Positions 41,171 to 53,965 of a stretch of 64,000 nucleotides of DNA are shown here, in pieces. The DNA comes from Sphagnum magellanicum (lineage: Eukaryota > Streptophyta > Sphagnopsida > Sphagnales > Sphagnaceae), in contig CM038910.1 in assembly GCA_021904315.1 (NCBI GenBank), positions 8,804,001 to 8,868,000 of the forward strand, read 5' to 3'. The notes under the pieces are model-generated. The model searched no databases and was not told the DNA's origin. It saw only the letters and a list, made by a program, of their open reading frames with translations. Each line of letters starts with the position of its first letter. Positions within the stretch are counted from its first letter, which is position 1. Both the position numbers and the translations under genes were made by a program.

Positions 41171-42169
41171 AATTTTCACACAAATTCAAAACTCATTGTG
41201 CATACTCTACATGATCATATCCCCATTTTAAAGTTCAAGTTTGATTCATAAGATCATGTGTAGAAATAGAAGGTAAGATCAAGGGGAGGCAAAATACATA
41301 TAGAAGTTGTTACATAATGATATGATGTTAGAATTTAAAACTTTCTTTTAGTCGTTGATCAAGGAATGGTTTTCAAATCAAAGGTTGATGGATGGATGTG
41401 TTGGAAGCTTTGAGTTCAACAATGGGGTGATGGAGGCTCAAAACATGGCTAGCATTGTTTAACGGCCATAATTGCTCCTACTATCAATTCACCATGTTGA
41501 AAAACAATTGTCAACTCAAGTTTTGTTTTTTGTTTTTCTAACATTTCCAAACAAGATTGCAAGCATTCAAGAAGCCAAAAAGCAACACTTTAATCTTTAG
41601 TCATAACTTTTTTTGTGTATGATGGAATCATTTGAGAGAGAATCACTGGCTCTTCTAATTTCTATAATGAATTATGTGATAATGTTAATGTATATTGTTT
41701 CTAACTTAAACTCAAAGTCTACCCTACCACAATGTGAAGTTTATTTAAAACCAGCCAACACCATTTGAATGACCAACCAACACAATGTGATGTATAAAGT
41801 CCTACAATATGTATAGGCATGAACAATGACTACCATAAAATGAATTATGACTACTTGTTGTGCTTAGATAATTATTCAAACCTTTATGACTAATTTTCAA
41901 TATGCTTGTAATGAAACACAATATTGATATCCACCAATGATTCAATTCATTAACTTGTCATTGAATATGCCAAAATACCCAAGCTTCTTCACCCTCTACA
42001 CTGTGCATTGTGTTGATTCACAACACATGGTTTTGGGGATAATTTGGGTTGTGAAATCATAGATCATTGATGGGGAATTCGAGGAAACATGGTAACAAAC
42101 AATTTTCAACACATACATCAAGGATTTGAACATGCCTAAATGTTTTTCATCTTCTATTGTTTTCTTTAG
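41171..42169. other. AT-rich intergenic/retroelement-derived DNA
   Basis: No gene or clear domain is visible. The stretch lies upstream (on the minus strand) of the copia integrase fragment, where gag would be expected, but no gag or zinc-knuckle motif was recognised. Confidence 0.4.
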
Positions 42170-43160
42170 TTGAAATTTTTTGTCGCAACCCTAGCTTTGG
42201 GCTTGCAACCAAGGCAAAAGGGGTTGCAAGGTTGCGGGTCAAGAGGAAGCTTAGGAATCAAGGCAAAGAGGTTGCAAGGGTGCGGGCCAAAAAGAAACTT
42301 GGGAGTCACATCACGCACTCTCGGGAATGTTAGAAAGTGTGAGGGAGTATGAGGGAGTGAACCCTCACACTCCCAAGGCAACTCCCACTTTGGGAGATGG
42401 AGTCTCGATGGACTCCCGAAATTTCAGAGAACGATTTGAGGGGTCAAAAATCAATAGTTTGTTGCATTTTTTATATCATTGGAAAACTCTTGGAACGTAC
42501 ATATCTAAAATGGGCTCGCATAGCTCAATTGAACATTTGAAACACAAGTTATGGCCAAAAGAAGGGCCGAGAGTCAAACTGGCAGTTTGACCCCCGACCA
42601 GAAAAAGTCAGGAATCGACCCGATTTACTTGGCTACATGGGGAATGCGACATACCATTGAAAAGCTCTTGACGAAAGCTACAACTTTGCTTTAGATCACA
42701 TCACGATCTGAGGTCTGCTCACAAAGTTATGGGGCTCCAAATTCGCGGGAGTCCTATTTGGCGCGATTTCGGGACTCCCAATTGGGAGTCCCGAGAAAGA
42801 AAAGCCATTTGGATGTGGGCTCCGTGGCCAGCCACAAAGTATACTATAAGGGGGAAGGTGGTGGTTCCCCCAAGTCCAAGCCGTGGTGAATTTAATGTGT
42901 CCATGTTGCTTGTGGCTCGTCCTAGCACCAAAGGTGCTCCAACTATGCACTAACCACTTTGTCTGGGTTGTGTGCAGGCCCGTGTGAGTGAGTGAAGTTT
43001 GTCAACTCTTCCTAGTCCCATCCCAAAGCTCCAACACGCCCTTCTACCTTTCAAAGTGTTGTGAGCTAAGGAACGTGCCCCGACTCCTCCTTCTTTCGTT
43101 GTTTTTTACTTGGACTCACATTTGAGTCCTTCAAGGAATTGGGGGTGCGTTATTTTTGAT
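42170..43160. mobile_element. GC-rich LTR-like block
   Basis: Roughly 1 kb of much higher GC sits in AT-rich DNA with sharp edges. It starts near TGTCGCAACCC (42181), has a 49-bp direct duplication (units at 42211 and 42260, AAGGCAAA...GGTTGCAAG) and contains AAGTTATGG phrases of the kind common in plant LTRs. It also has a TATA-like TACTATAAGGGG near 42842 and a 26-bp perfect palindrome. The open frames inside overlap on both strands and look non-coding. It is likely a solo LTR or LTR-derived element; I could not define ends or a target duplication. Confidence 0.45.
42769..42794. repeat. 26-bp perfect palindrome
   Basis: The half-site TCGGGACTCCCAA is followed immediately by its exact reverse complement, with no spacer. 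It lies inside the LTR-like block, just upstream of the TATA-like sequence. It could bind a dimeric factor or extrude as a cruciform. The related phrase GACTCCCG also occurs near 42410. Confidence 0.85.
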
Positions 43161-43174
43161 CAATCTAATGGTCT

Positions 43175-43424
43175 TGTTGGGGTTATGGGCTTTGGAGTTT
43201 GATATATTTATTTATCGAAGTAAGGTCACTAATGTCTAATTGCTTAGAACATTTGCATGGTTGACTTGAACCTTGTTTGGGATATTGCAATGAATACACC
43301 TTCAAATGGTAATTTGTGGCATGGAAATTGTATTTGATATTAGCTTATAATGTCCATTTACCAATCACACATGGAACACCCCTTCAAAGATAGAACATGT
43401 TATGAGCAAATGGAATGATGTTAA
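43175..43424 (+). repeat. Degenerate repeat, copy B (partner at 39030-39280)
   Basis: This copy begins TGTTGGGGTTATGGG and follows the GC-rich block directly. It shares the block order described for copy A but has diverged substantially by substitution and small indels. Its 3' end diverges after ATGAGCAAATGGAATGAT. Confidence 0.5.
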
Positions 43425-46400
43425 GAATTAATAATGGCTTCAAGGACACATTTAATTTATTATGTTTTCACCTTGTCAATAAGAGCCTCATATCCATTGT
43501 ACAATGGGTAGTTGCAAGCTAAGATGATTCACTTTGTGTTAGAATGCAATTTTTTACATAATGTAGTCAATGCAACACATTGACATGCCATAAAATTGTC
43601 AACATGCCAAATTTGCGATCATATTCAAATTTTCAACTTGAATAAGAAGACATTTTTTGAAAAAAATTACAAACAAATCAATTGAATGTAATGTAATAGA
43701 CTTTTGAAATTCATCTTTATGGATTAATTTAGTAATTACGCTTCTATATAATGCATGTTTATTCACAACATCTTGTTAGAACTTGGTACAAGTAAAGAAA
43801 AAAAACATAAAAACATAAAATTTGTTAGAAAAAACTTAATAAAAAGGGATATTTAAATGACATGAAATGGGCTATTTTTACATGGACTTTGTTAGTTCAC
43901 TAACCATTGTGTAATCCTCACTTGACCAATGATACCACAATAGATTATCATTTTAACATTTCTAAATGGAACTTTGTGGAATGTTGTATATGCAAAAAAT
44001 TAATCACCTTAGCTTGCAACCACATGGCATAAAAATTGGTTAAAATATATGTTTTTTTTTCAACAATTAAATATGCAATTATATCCAAGCCTTCTTGAAA
44101 AAAATAATGAGTGGATTGCATCACTTTCTCCCTTTTAGAGTTAAAAACATTTCTAAGTGGTCACCAAAAATATATATATGTGTGTGTGACAAGTAGACAA
44201 AAATCAAGAATCAAACATTGAAACACAATAAAATTGAAAAGTAAACTTGATCATGTTCAAAATGTACATAAAGAAAGTTGAATTATTTTATTGTTCCTAT
44301 CATTGTCAAGATATATTGCATGAACCAAGAATATTTTCATAAAAAATAATTCAAACTTGATTTAGAATACTTCACAACGACCCATAGGAATTGTTGAATG
44401 ATTAAGCTCACATTCTTGATTTGCCCATCTTATGATGGGATTTGAATCAAAATATTTGAAATGGTAAGAGCTACAAATACACCATAAATGCAGTTAGTAA
44501 TGAATTTATCTTCAAGTAAGCATAACAATGCGAACAAATTGAGGTAAAATGCACTCCCTAGGGCACGTTTCTTAGCATAAAGGTCCAAAGTAGGTCATAA
44601 ATTAGCACATGCTAGTATGGAATATGCACCATTATGTAAGAAGAGTCAAGAGATGGCTAATATATAATTGTTTTATTTATTTTTCCATTTGTTTATCAAT
44701 TTTGTGACCCATATGGTTGAGCCTTACCTTGTTGAATAGGTATTTTTGATCTTCAATGTTTAAGATCTCGTCCTTAACAACTCCAATTTGTAAATGACCA
44801 AAGCATTGTATATAGGTTCAATGTCACAAAGACATTTAGTAACTCTCCCATGTGATTAACTAATGACCTTTTCCATTTTAAATCAAAGTTGTAGACAATG
44901 GGTCCTTGGAGATTCCTTGCATATTGATGTCTCAGGAGCTTCACAAATAAGTAACTCTCAATCAAATTATTCTCAATAGTTTTGCATGTCTATGAAAAGC
45001 AAGAGAAATTCCTAGCTTACATGAAATTAGAAATGTCGATCCCATTTCTACCTTTTTTCTTTTTTTCTTCAAATGGATTTGCCTTTAAAAATGGTCATAT
45101 CATATTGGGAATAAAGTTAGATGCCAGGTTGAAGAACATGCATTAATCACTAATAAGTAATAAGATTATCTGGGTTTAGTTTGATTGATGAGTCCAACAA
45201 GATTCTTTTTTGCTTTATTAATTGAGTGTTAAGTTGTGGATGCCCAATGTGGTCGAAAAGCCTCAAAGTGGAAGCTTGATATATAGACTACCACAACAAT
45301 TTCACACCATAGAGACAAATGTAGACACATTGAAAAACCTTATGTGAAAAGAAATTGTTGGATTTTGTTATGTAGACAACTTTGGCCTAGTGGCATACAA
45401 AGCACAATTTTTTCCACGGTTGTTATATTAGCAAGGCATATTCTTGTCATTTCAACTAGCCAAATTGAGACCAAAAGGGATCCTCATTGCAATTTATAGA
45501 TGTCATCTTCAAACTGATCAAATAGACAAATTAATATATATAGCCATTTGATCAATGCATTTGGTGCTCAAGACCGTTTGATGTTTAAATCTTACTTGCA
45601 GCTGAATTTTTCTTAAGTAATGGATTCATTTCTAAAGACATCTAGAAAATGCCATTTTGAAGTCAACTTTGACTATTGTAACTATGTGTGCAACCTCTTT
45701 TAGTAACCTTCCTTGGATTTGGGAATATCAAAGAGGAAGGGGGTGCGAATAACTGCTTATTTTTCGAAGTGTTTAACACTTTTCTTTGTTAATACTTCCA
45801 TTTTTCCACATGGGAGTCTTCCAACAAAATTCTACTTCTATTCTTCAACACATTTAATTGTGGTTATTATAGCTTCATTTTTAGTCAATAAAAAAAGATG
45901 GTGTCACCTTTGATGAATTAACTTCAACATCATTGGATAATTACATAGGTAGCCTTTCTTCAAGGGGCAATTACATCAACATGTGTTACATGGGTAGAAT
46001 TCCACTTAGCACCCGTCTTTCAATTATTTTTCCTATGGATGTTGGTTGGTTCTTCCTTTTTAAGGGAACCTTTGGTCGTGATTGTAACATTAAATTTTTT
46101 TGGGGTAGGTTTTGTAGGTTTGTGTTTGAGCTTCATTCTTCAAAATTTTAAACCTTGAAGTTTCAATTTCATCCCTTTTTTTTTGAAATTTAAGAACTTG
46201 TGAGCTTTGGTTTGAAAACCAGGTTCAATTCCATATAAACATACACACTCCCCAACATTGGGGATTTTAGAAGTATGGAGATCTACAATGAATTAAATAA
46301 TCACTTACCTCTAAATTTCAACCTACTTGTTCACTCTTTAAAATTTTGAACTTACTTACCTAAACAATTTGAATTTGTGTTCGATAGTTGTTTTTTCATG

Positions 46401-46600
46401 GTTATGATTTCAATTTCAGTTTTAGCAAAATACTAGTTTCCCTAGTTCGATTTTTGGGTTTGTTCAAGCACAAGGTTGTTAGTTTGGGTCTAGGTCACGA
46501 GAACTTGAACCCTTAGGTTTAACAAGGCAAATCAAGGAACTTGCCAAACCCATTTTTTTCCAATGGCTAGCCAATAATTTAGTCACCCCCAACATTCAAT
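43425..46600. other. AT-rich intergenic DNA
   Basis: No gene is supported. The minus-strand translation around 44774-44965 and 45140-45700 has faintly protein-like stretches that may be very old retroelement debris, but no diagnostic motif was found. Near 46550-46640 a short motif containing CTAGCCAAT is duplicated at about 50-bp spacing, the second copy forming an arm of the foldback element below. Confidence 0.5.
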
Positions 46601-46888
46601 TATTTTTTCAATGTCTAGCCAATGGCTTAGTTGCCCCAATATCTCAATTAATTTTTCCAATGTTGAGGCCTCAATTTGACCTAATTTGATGATTGCAATA
46701 AGACTAGAATCTGAAGACCACTTTTCAACTTGTGATACAAAATTAGGAAAGAAACCGGAGGAGTTGTTGGTTATGTCATGCCTATTCCCACACACCCACG
46801 TAGTAGATTGAGAGCAATACCTAGTACCAACACCCTTCTTGTGATGATGGGGCACAACTAAGTTATTGGCTAGACATTGAGAAAATAT
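46601..46888. mobile_element. MITE-like foldback element (~288 bp)
   Basis: The left arm 46601-46637 and right arm 46849-46888 are inverted copies with a few mismatches and indels, sharing TCAATGTCTAGCCAAT and CTTAGTTG, with CCCC at the inner ends. About 210 bp lie between them. An additional degenerate arm copy precedes it at about 46556-46595. The size and paired arms fit a MITE, but a target duplication was not recognisable, so the superfamily is open. Confidence 0.5.
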
Positions 46889-47920
46889 TTGAAAGATGGG
46901 GGCAATTAAGTTATCCCATCATGGTTGGGAATTCACGAGACGTCAACAAGAATGTGTCAGGTAGTCTCTATTGGTCTAGATTGGGCTACCGCATTCTTGA
47001 ATAGCTAGCAAATGCCAACCAAAATGCACATTTTGCTTTTTAGAAAGGTGTTCCACATTTGTTCCATAGTATGTTTTCCTTGCTAACCTTGAAGTCTATG
47101 GGTGACCAAATGCTTGGTGTTCGAATTCATGTCAACTGCATATCCCCATAATTGTGAAAGTGAGTTGATCACAATTTCTCATTGCATCTTGTGCTCCAAT
47201 TCAAATAGATAGATTCAAGGTCCATACAATAAATACAAGACCTACATTTAGGGCCCACATTCTGCCGTCACGTGTAGCAAATTTCATTGCAAAACTTGCA
47301 CAACCTAACTAGGAGAACACACAGTGCATACATAACTATGCTGAAGACAAGTTTGGATGATAAGGATGCATAATCTCTGGCTTTATTTGAAAGTAAACAC
47401 ACAACTGAGAAGTGGTCAAATCATAGAAGTCATCCCAAGCCTAAAATATCAAGTTCGATAATGGTCCCCATGCGCTCATATACAGCACAGATATATCCTA
47501 CTTTGAGCTGAACTTCCCTCCACCCCATTTGATGCACTAGCTGCAAGCATTAGCTTGTTGTCTAATTACTACTTGGCATGAACTCCTGGTGAATCTTCAC
47601 ATAATTCCAAGGAACTATTTACATTTCAAAATTTGCATTTGTTGGACACGTTTGAAAAGCACCTACATTACCAATTGTACCTCTGCTTAAGCCTTACTTC
47701 AGTTGCCACAGCACACAACTGGACTACAAAGTGGCCCTACTGACATAACTCCCAAACTACTGGCAAACAGTTAACAATTACCATGGTACTATACAAAATG
47801 AAGCCCTACAGAGATCTCATATTTCTAAATGCGTAACAATCTTACTAGCCACATGTACAGTCCTTAATAATCTCTCCCCCATCCCCTCCTGTTGAGCAGG
47901 CTCACACTGTGTTAAAACGC
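46889..47920 (-). other. 3' flank of the remorin gene
   Basis: GC rises at about 47.2 kb, suggesting that the remorin 3' UTR lies between there and the stop codon at 47921-47923. No independent gene is visible. No polyadenylation signal could be chosen with confidence. Confidence 0.35.
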
Positions 47921-50035
47921 TCATTGTTTGCAGAGTCTCACAAAAAAAGTGCTGGGCATTTTCCCAGTTCCACGGATGTGTTCAGCTTGGCTTGTAATCT
48001 TGGCAATCTGTTCACTCCTCCGTGCCTCTGAAGCTGCTCGTAGATCCTCTGCGCGCTGATGAGCTGCTGCCAACTTGTTCATCAACTTCTCATTTGCAAG
48101 AGACCACATGCGTTCCACCTTCACCTATAAAGCACACAATTTGTTGTTAACCACAGGACAATGGTGATGCTCACTCATTCACAAAAAACCTACCACACAA
48201 CATTGTTCCTGGAGCTACCTATTGCCATAAATCAAAGGACAGACATTGTTATCCCTTAATGTATATGCATGGATTGCCCGTGGAATTCTTCCTTTTTCAA
48301 TTCACCCAAGTTTATGCATAAATCATATCCCAATGATTAATGCAATGAAGTGATGAACTCTTTATAGGGAAATAATCATAATGTTTAAATCAAAAGACTG
48401 AAATAAAAGATGAAAAAACTGGCACAAATCAAACTTTGTTCATAATCTGCATAGAAACAAATAGAAATAGTATGCCTTAATTCCCAATAAGAGAAAGCTG
48501 ATAATTTGTCACACCATGAGAAACCATTTACTAACTTTTTACCACAAAAGCTCAAAATTCTTCTGTCCACACTCTGATTTTAAATCTCAGAACCTCTGGG
48601 GACTTTTTACCTATCATTGTCATATACCATAGTACCTAAGCTACAGAGTGATGTCAAACCAGCCAAGGTACTACAGCTACAGAGTGATGTCTGTGCATCT
48701 GCAGTTAACTGGCAATGACACAATGGGCAAAGATGGTGGGCTGATAACAAGGGTGTTTGGGCAAAATTATTTACCTCCATTCTATGCATTTCTGCCTCAG
48801 CTTTGGCCTTCTCACGATTCTCCCATGCCTGGATTTTCACCTCTTCCCGCTTGTATCTGCCAGGTAAACCACAGACAAATCTTATTACTACTTTTTTCTT
48901 CATTCTAAAAGTTTTGTACTCTTAAATTCTATTTTAGTTCCTTCATTTTCTGCCACTGTTTACTTTGTCAACATAGTGAATTTTAGTCTTGTGAATTAAC
49001 ATCACTGTTTATTAAATTTAGCTATTTAGGTAAGAAATCAGTTAGTTACTCTGCTAGGTACTCTTCTGGTTTTTAACTCTTTTTGCGAAAAAAAGTTAAC
49101 CCTTTTGAACAATTGACAAAGGCAGAATGACAAAATTGATTTACTGCTTACCTGGCTGTGTACTTGGCCTGCTCTGCCTCCTCCCATGCAGCTGCTCGTG
49201 ATGCCAGCAGGTTTTTGCGCACCTCCTGCAGCTCCACACCTGCCTTGGGCACCTTTGCTGCATCCACTTCCTCTTCATCCTTGGTGGCCCAAGCTGTGAT
49301 GTTGGCCTTGCCCAGCTGTGTGCCCAATGCCAGAATCTCCTGCCGTGTCTTGGCTTGCAGTTCCTTCCCAGACAGGACTTTGGATGTGGCAGGGCTTGCT
49401 ATTGTTGGCATGTAACCACAGGAGTTGTGATGATGATGATGATCAGTTAATTCCTGCTTCAACAACCCAGCTGCACTGCATGATGAGTAGTAGTTGGCAT
49501 CTGGCACACCATTAGGGGTGGAGCTTGGAACAATTACCCTGTCGGGACTAGGGGGTCGCGAGTTGATGGGGCTCCCTAGGTTGGGACTAGTGGCTTGCAT
49601 GGGTGTGGCGGTTCGGGATGGCTCCACACTGGCTATGGGTGTCATTTCTGTGCCCATGTCTCGAGTTGAGACAGCTCCTTGAGTGTTTGTTCCTCCTGGT
49701 GAGGAGGTCACTGCTGTAGATGTATCCATAGGATTCAAAACTCCTGGTTCCTTCAGACCGTTTGGTGAATTGTGATAATCTGCAATCCACAATTGGATTT
49801 TTTAAGAGATAGTCACACAAAAATTATGCAAGAAGAGGCTGACAACAGTAAGTACCTTGGACCTAGGAAATGCATGAAAGAATCTCCAGACTGATCACTA
49901 TCATCATCATTTCCATCCAAGAACATCAAATTTATTTGAAAACACACAGGAAATCTCACAGCATACAAGACCCCCAAAGCATACATGTCATGGAGATTTC
50001 TCAGGTATGGAACCAGTTGGAGTAAGAAAAATGCA

Positions 50036-50068
<33 letters not shown>

Positions 50069-51043
50069 GGGGACTTGTTAGGTGACAACTCATAACCCAC
50101 CTGTTGGAGATTCTGAAATTGGTTTAGCAGTCCGAAGAGCAGGTTTGAGAAACTTGTCATCTGTAGCATCAGGAGACATGCTGCCCTCTTTGGCATCCTT
50201 GTGGTCATGACCATACAAATCATGCAGTGGGTACAGGTCCACAGCCTCAGCACTAAGCATTGGTGTTCCTGTCGGTTTACATGCAGAATGAGCCCGAGAA
50301 CCACCTCCCCTGACTTCTGATCCTTCACTGGTTATATACTTAGCTGCACTGCCATCTACCTTCTTTGTTCTCCCCCCTAGGTAATTCTTGTGCCCTGGCT
50401 GAACAGACAATTGACCTCCTCTCTCACCACTGGTCTTGCCAGAAGAAGGACTAGAAGAAGAAGAAGATGATGAAGAAGGATCACATGCACAGTGATCAGT
50501 AACCACATTCATTACTTTTGATGTTTGAGTTGCAGTTCCATTTTGAGTTCCAGACTGATGTCCACCTCCACTTAGGTTTGACAATAAGACTTTCTTTGAC
50601 AACATGACACCTGCCTGGTTTGCAACAACATGTGCCTGCAATGGTCCACTTTTGGACTTTGACCTAACTTTCACACTGCCAGGCAGCTGATCACTTGCTG
50701 CTGACAACCATTTTTCTGCATCATCCCACTTGGAAGGAGCAGGCTTCAGCAGTGGACCCACCACAGTTCGGTGAGCACTAGCTCTGTTGAAATCAAAGCT
50801 TCCAGTACTGCTTTTGTCAAAATTGTTGTCGTAATTGTAACCCTCAGCATCTGTGGTGACCCTCAGAACATAGGGAGAATTGAAGCTGAAGATGCTACCT
50901 GCTTGTTGTTGCATGGTTGCCTGTCCTGCCCCAGAAACTATCCCACTGCCACCTTTGTTCTTCATCACCATCAATTCTGAGCCCTTGTGATCTGTTGAAG
51001 AAGGACTCTGAATGGATTCGAATGGCACAGTTTGATCAAGCAT
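47921..51043 (-). CDS. Long remorin-family protein (618 aa)
   Basis: Four minus-strand exons join in frame with GT-AG introns: 51043-50101, 49779-49152, 48856-48775 and 48124-47921. The N-terminal two thirds is Ser/Thr/Gly-rich and probably disordered. It includes SKWDDAEKWL (residues 104-113), a nine-Ser run (190-198), a TEMTPIASVEPSRTATP motif (about 358-374) typical of long plant remorins, and a short His run. The C-terminal remorin domain covers about 500-612: AWEEAEQAKYTARYKREE, KIQAWENREKAKAEAEM and KLMNKLAAAHQRAEDLRAA form the expected coiled coil. The tail ends FVRLCKQ with one Cys near the remorin C-terminal anchor position. Remorins are plant-specific plasma-membrane nanodomain proteins in signalling and plasmodesmal control. 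The start is the first ATG after an in-frame stop, though an upstream coding exon is not excluded. Confidence 0.9.
50036..50063. repeat. GA microsatellite in remorin intron 1
   Basis: About 14 GA dinucleotides lie in the 321-bp intron 49780-50100, roughly 40 bp inside its donor end (the gene is on the minus strand, so the transcript reads a CT tract). Confidence 0.9.
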
Positions 51044-52015
51044 CTCCTCACGCCAGCAAATTTCTCAGTCACAAATGCCACTTCATTCACAATGCCTACC
51101 AGATCATGCAATGCACTGCACTCTGAGACATTGCCTCATTCTCTAGTTCCAGATGATGCCTTTGACAATGCTGCTGTCATAGTTGGGGCTTGTGGACAAA
51201 GCACTTATGGCATTGAGAAGCACACCTGTGGGGGCTGGCTAGTATCATGAGATTGTACACCTGCAGTAATTGATCAACAAGGCTTTTTAGGTCAGAAGCT
51301 AGCCTCGAAGCTCATGCTCAAGCAAGTACAAGCTCTGCATCAAAAGCATCAAAGCAAATCGAAGCCCCATGGTTCAGACTCTTGTCAAGTTAAAGGAGTT
51401 TTGTGCAAGGGGGCAAAAAATCACTGAGACACGACTATACTAAATGAGCATTACAAACAACGTCCACACTTGCTCTTCACAACATGCCTAGCTTGGGTAG
51501 TCAATGCCCGCCAGCCAAATCCACAAAACAAAAAAAGAACAAAGAACGACGACGACGACAATAATAAACTAACAAACCCCAAAAGAGGTACTTACAGAGC
51601 CGCTGCCGAGATCTCTCTCACATGGACCAAAACCTTTCTCGGCGGAGTCCTGGGCAAGAACCCGAACTACTCCACATTGTGTTCAAACATTCCAGCAGAG
51701 GAAGAGTCACACAGAAGACACGACGGTCCCACGAAAACTACTAAAGAATGAATATGGCTGGCTCACAACAAACAATCTGGACGTTGAAGACGCAGGTTGG
51801 AGCACAAGTTTGCAAGCGGCTTGTTGCACAAGTTTGTAAGCAAAGCTCGCGCACAGCAGCGCAGCGCAGCGTAGCCCGTCCGTTGTTGCGTGTGGAGGAG
51901 GGGCCGGCCAGTTGAAGCTGACGGCAAGCATGTGCAATTCAGCCGCAGTAGCAGTGCGCCAGTTACGGTGGTGTTTTTTTTGCAGTTGTTCCCAACAGAG
52001 GTGGCAAACTGGCAC
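51044..52015 (-). promoter_or_regulatory. 5' leader and promoter of the remorin gene, with probable UTR intron
   Basis: On the minus strand a strong donor (GTAAGT, starting at 51595) and a matching acceptor (TTACTGCAG, ending at 51261) suggest a 335-bp 5'-UTR intron. GC-rich sequence continues to about 52.0 kb, then drops sharply into AT-rich DNA, so the promoter probably lies in 51.6-52.0 kb. The plus-strand frames here are antisense by-products. An in-frame TGA precedes the chosen ATG by about 30 nt. Confidence 0.45.
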
Positions 52016-52311
52016 CAAAGCCAGGTCTGTGTCTGAACCAGGTTTAACTAACTATAGTAGACAGGTCTGTGTTGGGGTTTTTTTTTAATATAAAATTTTA
52101 AATAATTTTAAATAATTATAAATTATATTTAAATACATTCTATATATTTAAATTATTTTAATAAATTATTTTAAATAATTTTTTAATTAAAAAAATTTAG
52201 TGGAGAATTTATGTACCTGGGCAGGTACCTAATCTCTGGAATTATCCAGAATCTATGACTTCAAGCCATTCACATAATTCTTGTCATCAATATGTATGTC
52301 AGATGTCTCTC

Positions 52312-52313
<2 letters not shown>

Positions 52314-52351
<38 letters not shown>
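52314..52351. repeat. GT microsatellite (about 19 repeats)
   Basis: An uninterrupted GT dinucleotide run lies upstream of the remorin promoter region. A separate CT run of about 14 repeats lies at 52559-52587. Confidence 0.95.
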
Positions 52352-52352
<1 letters not shown>

Positions 52353-52556
52353 TTTTTTTGGTTAATTTTTAATTTTTTTCTAAATATACATATTTTAGCA
52401 AAATTTCAACACTTGGTGACCAAAAAACAAAATTGGGACTGTGCATACATCCTACAAAGGATTTTATTTTTATTTTTGAAAAAATGGCACAAATTTGTCA
52501 TAATTTTAGGAGAGAAAAAAACCTGAATATAGTGGGATTCCAAAGAAACTCTACAT

Positions 52557-52589
<33 letters not shown>

Positions 52590-52591
<2 letters not shown>

Positions 52592-53394
52592 CTTTGTCAA
52601 ACTAGTCCAGAAGAGGTGATCACCAGTCCACCTATCTCACAAATTTTGCCCCCAAAAAAAAACCCCCCATGTCTATGCCATCCATTAATATAGCTAAGTC
52701 ACTCCTCTCCATTACCCCTCATCTATATGAAAAAAAAGGCAAAACCTTTACAACTATTTTTTTTTAATACATTTTAAAAATCTCCACCTCCTTTACCATT
52801 AAAAATCTCTTTCCCATGTACCTTTTGAAATCTTCTTTTTCAAAATGAAGCTGAAAATTAATTCCAGTGAGGAGTAACTGGAACTGGTATATGAGGGATT
52901 TTTTGGAATCCTCCTTCATATGGTCATCCATTGATCATTCCAAAAATAATTTTAAAAATAACTGTTTCATTTCTTTTTTAATAACTATTTCTTTTTCCTT
53001 AGTAACTTTCTTAATAAAAATCTCTCATCTTTCCTAATAACTAGGTCCATTTTATAACTATCTCACTCTTTTTCCTTATCCACCAATATAGATATGAAAA
53101 AACAAATTAACATGCATCTTTTCATGTCCATGAAATGTATCTTCTATCTATGAAGGAAGGTAGTTTGTTTTGTTTTGTAATTATGCGATCCATCGAACCA
53201 GGATACTTCAAATCGTGTTCTTGGTGTCTTTTGGAAAGCTCTTGACGAGGAAAGGTGCATGGGCTTGGTTCCATAACGTTTGAACCTGCAATGCAAAAGT
53301 TCTTGAATACTAGTGGGTGCCCATGACCTTGGCCACTGTGAAGTCCCCTGGTTTCTTTAAACTTGGTTCGCGATGGACAATAGCTAAAAAAAAA
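52590..53394. other. AT-rich intergenic DNA
   Basis: No gene, domain or repeat of note is visible. The phrase TTTTGGAAAGCTCTTGACGAG near 53228 resembles sequence in the LTR-like block near 42660, which hints at shared retroelement-derived DNA. Confidence 0.5.
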
Positions 53395-53965
53395 AAAGTT
53401 TCCCCAAAATCCGTCCTGTCATCAAGCTAGACAAACATTTCATCCATCCCCTTAATTGGGACGGACAGTAGTTAAAAGAAAAAAAAGGTAGTCTTGGTCA
53501 ATACAAAAAAAAAAAAAATTTGATTCTGGGCTGTCCAAGGCTTAAATATTTTTTTTCTGGTCTTCCCCTAAATCCGTCCCATCATCAAGCCGGACAGACA
53601 TTTCATCCGTCCCCTTAATCGGGATGGACAATAGCTAAAAGAAAAAAAAGGTAGTCTTGGTCAATACAAAAAAAAAAAAAAAAAAAAAAAAAAAATTCTG
53701 GGCTATCCAAGGCCTAAATATTTTTTTTCTGGTCTACCAAATCTTTTGCCTCAAAAAATCAGATTGCCCCTGATTTCTTTTTTCTCTGGAGTCAGTTACA
53801 TCTGGGAAGTTACATCTAGGGAAGCTCCAAGAATTTTCCAGGCACTGCCCACATAGACAGACATTCTTTGGAGTCAATTACATATGGGGAAGTTACATCT
53901 GGGGAAGTTCCAAGAATTTTTCAGGCACTGCCCGGACAAACAGACAGACACCACTGTTGCTTTAA
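53395..53965. repeat. Two nested tandem duplications (163 bp and ~82 bp units)
   Basis: One unit, containing AATCCGTCC, GGTAGTCTTGGTCAATAC, an A-run and a GGGCTGTCCAAGGC-type phrase, occurs twice 163 bp apart (the GGTAGTC anchors lie at 53487 and 53650). It is followed by a second pair (GGAGTCA...TTACATCTGGGGAAG...CAGGCACTGCCC) about 82 bp apart, at 53788 and 53870. The A-run has expanded to about 28 A in the second copy. The segment looks like part of a non-autonomous transposon, but no termini could be assigned. Confidence 0.6.

Noticed and set aside
49148-49820. Plus-strand and alternative-frame open frames over the remorin exons
   Set aside because: They are antisense or out-of-frame shadows of the spliced remorin gene.
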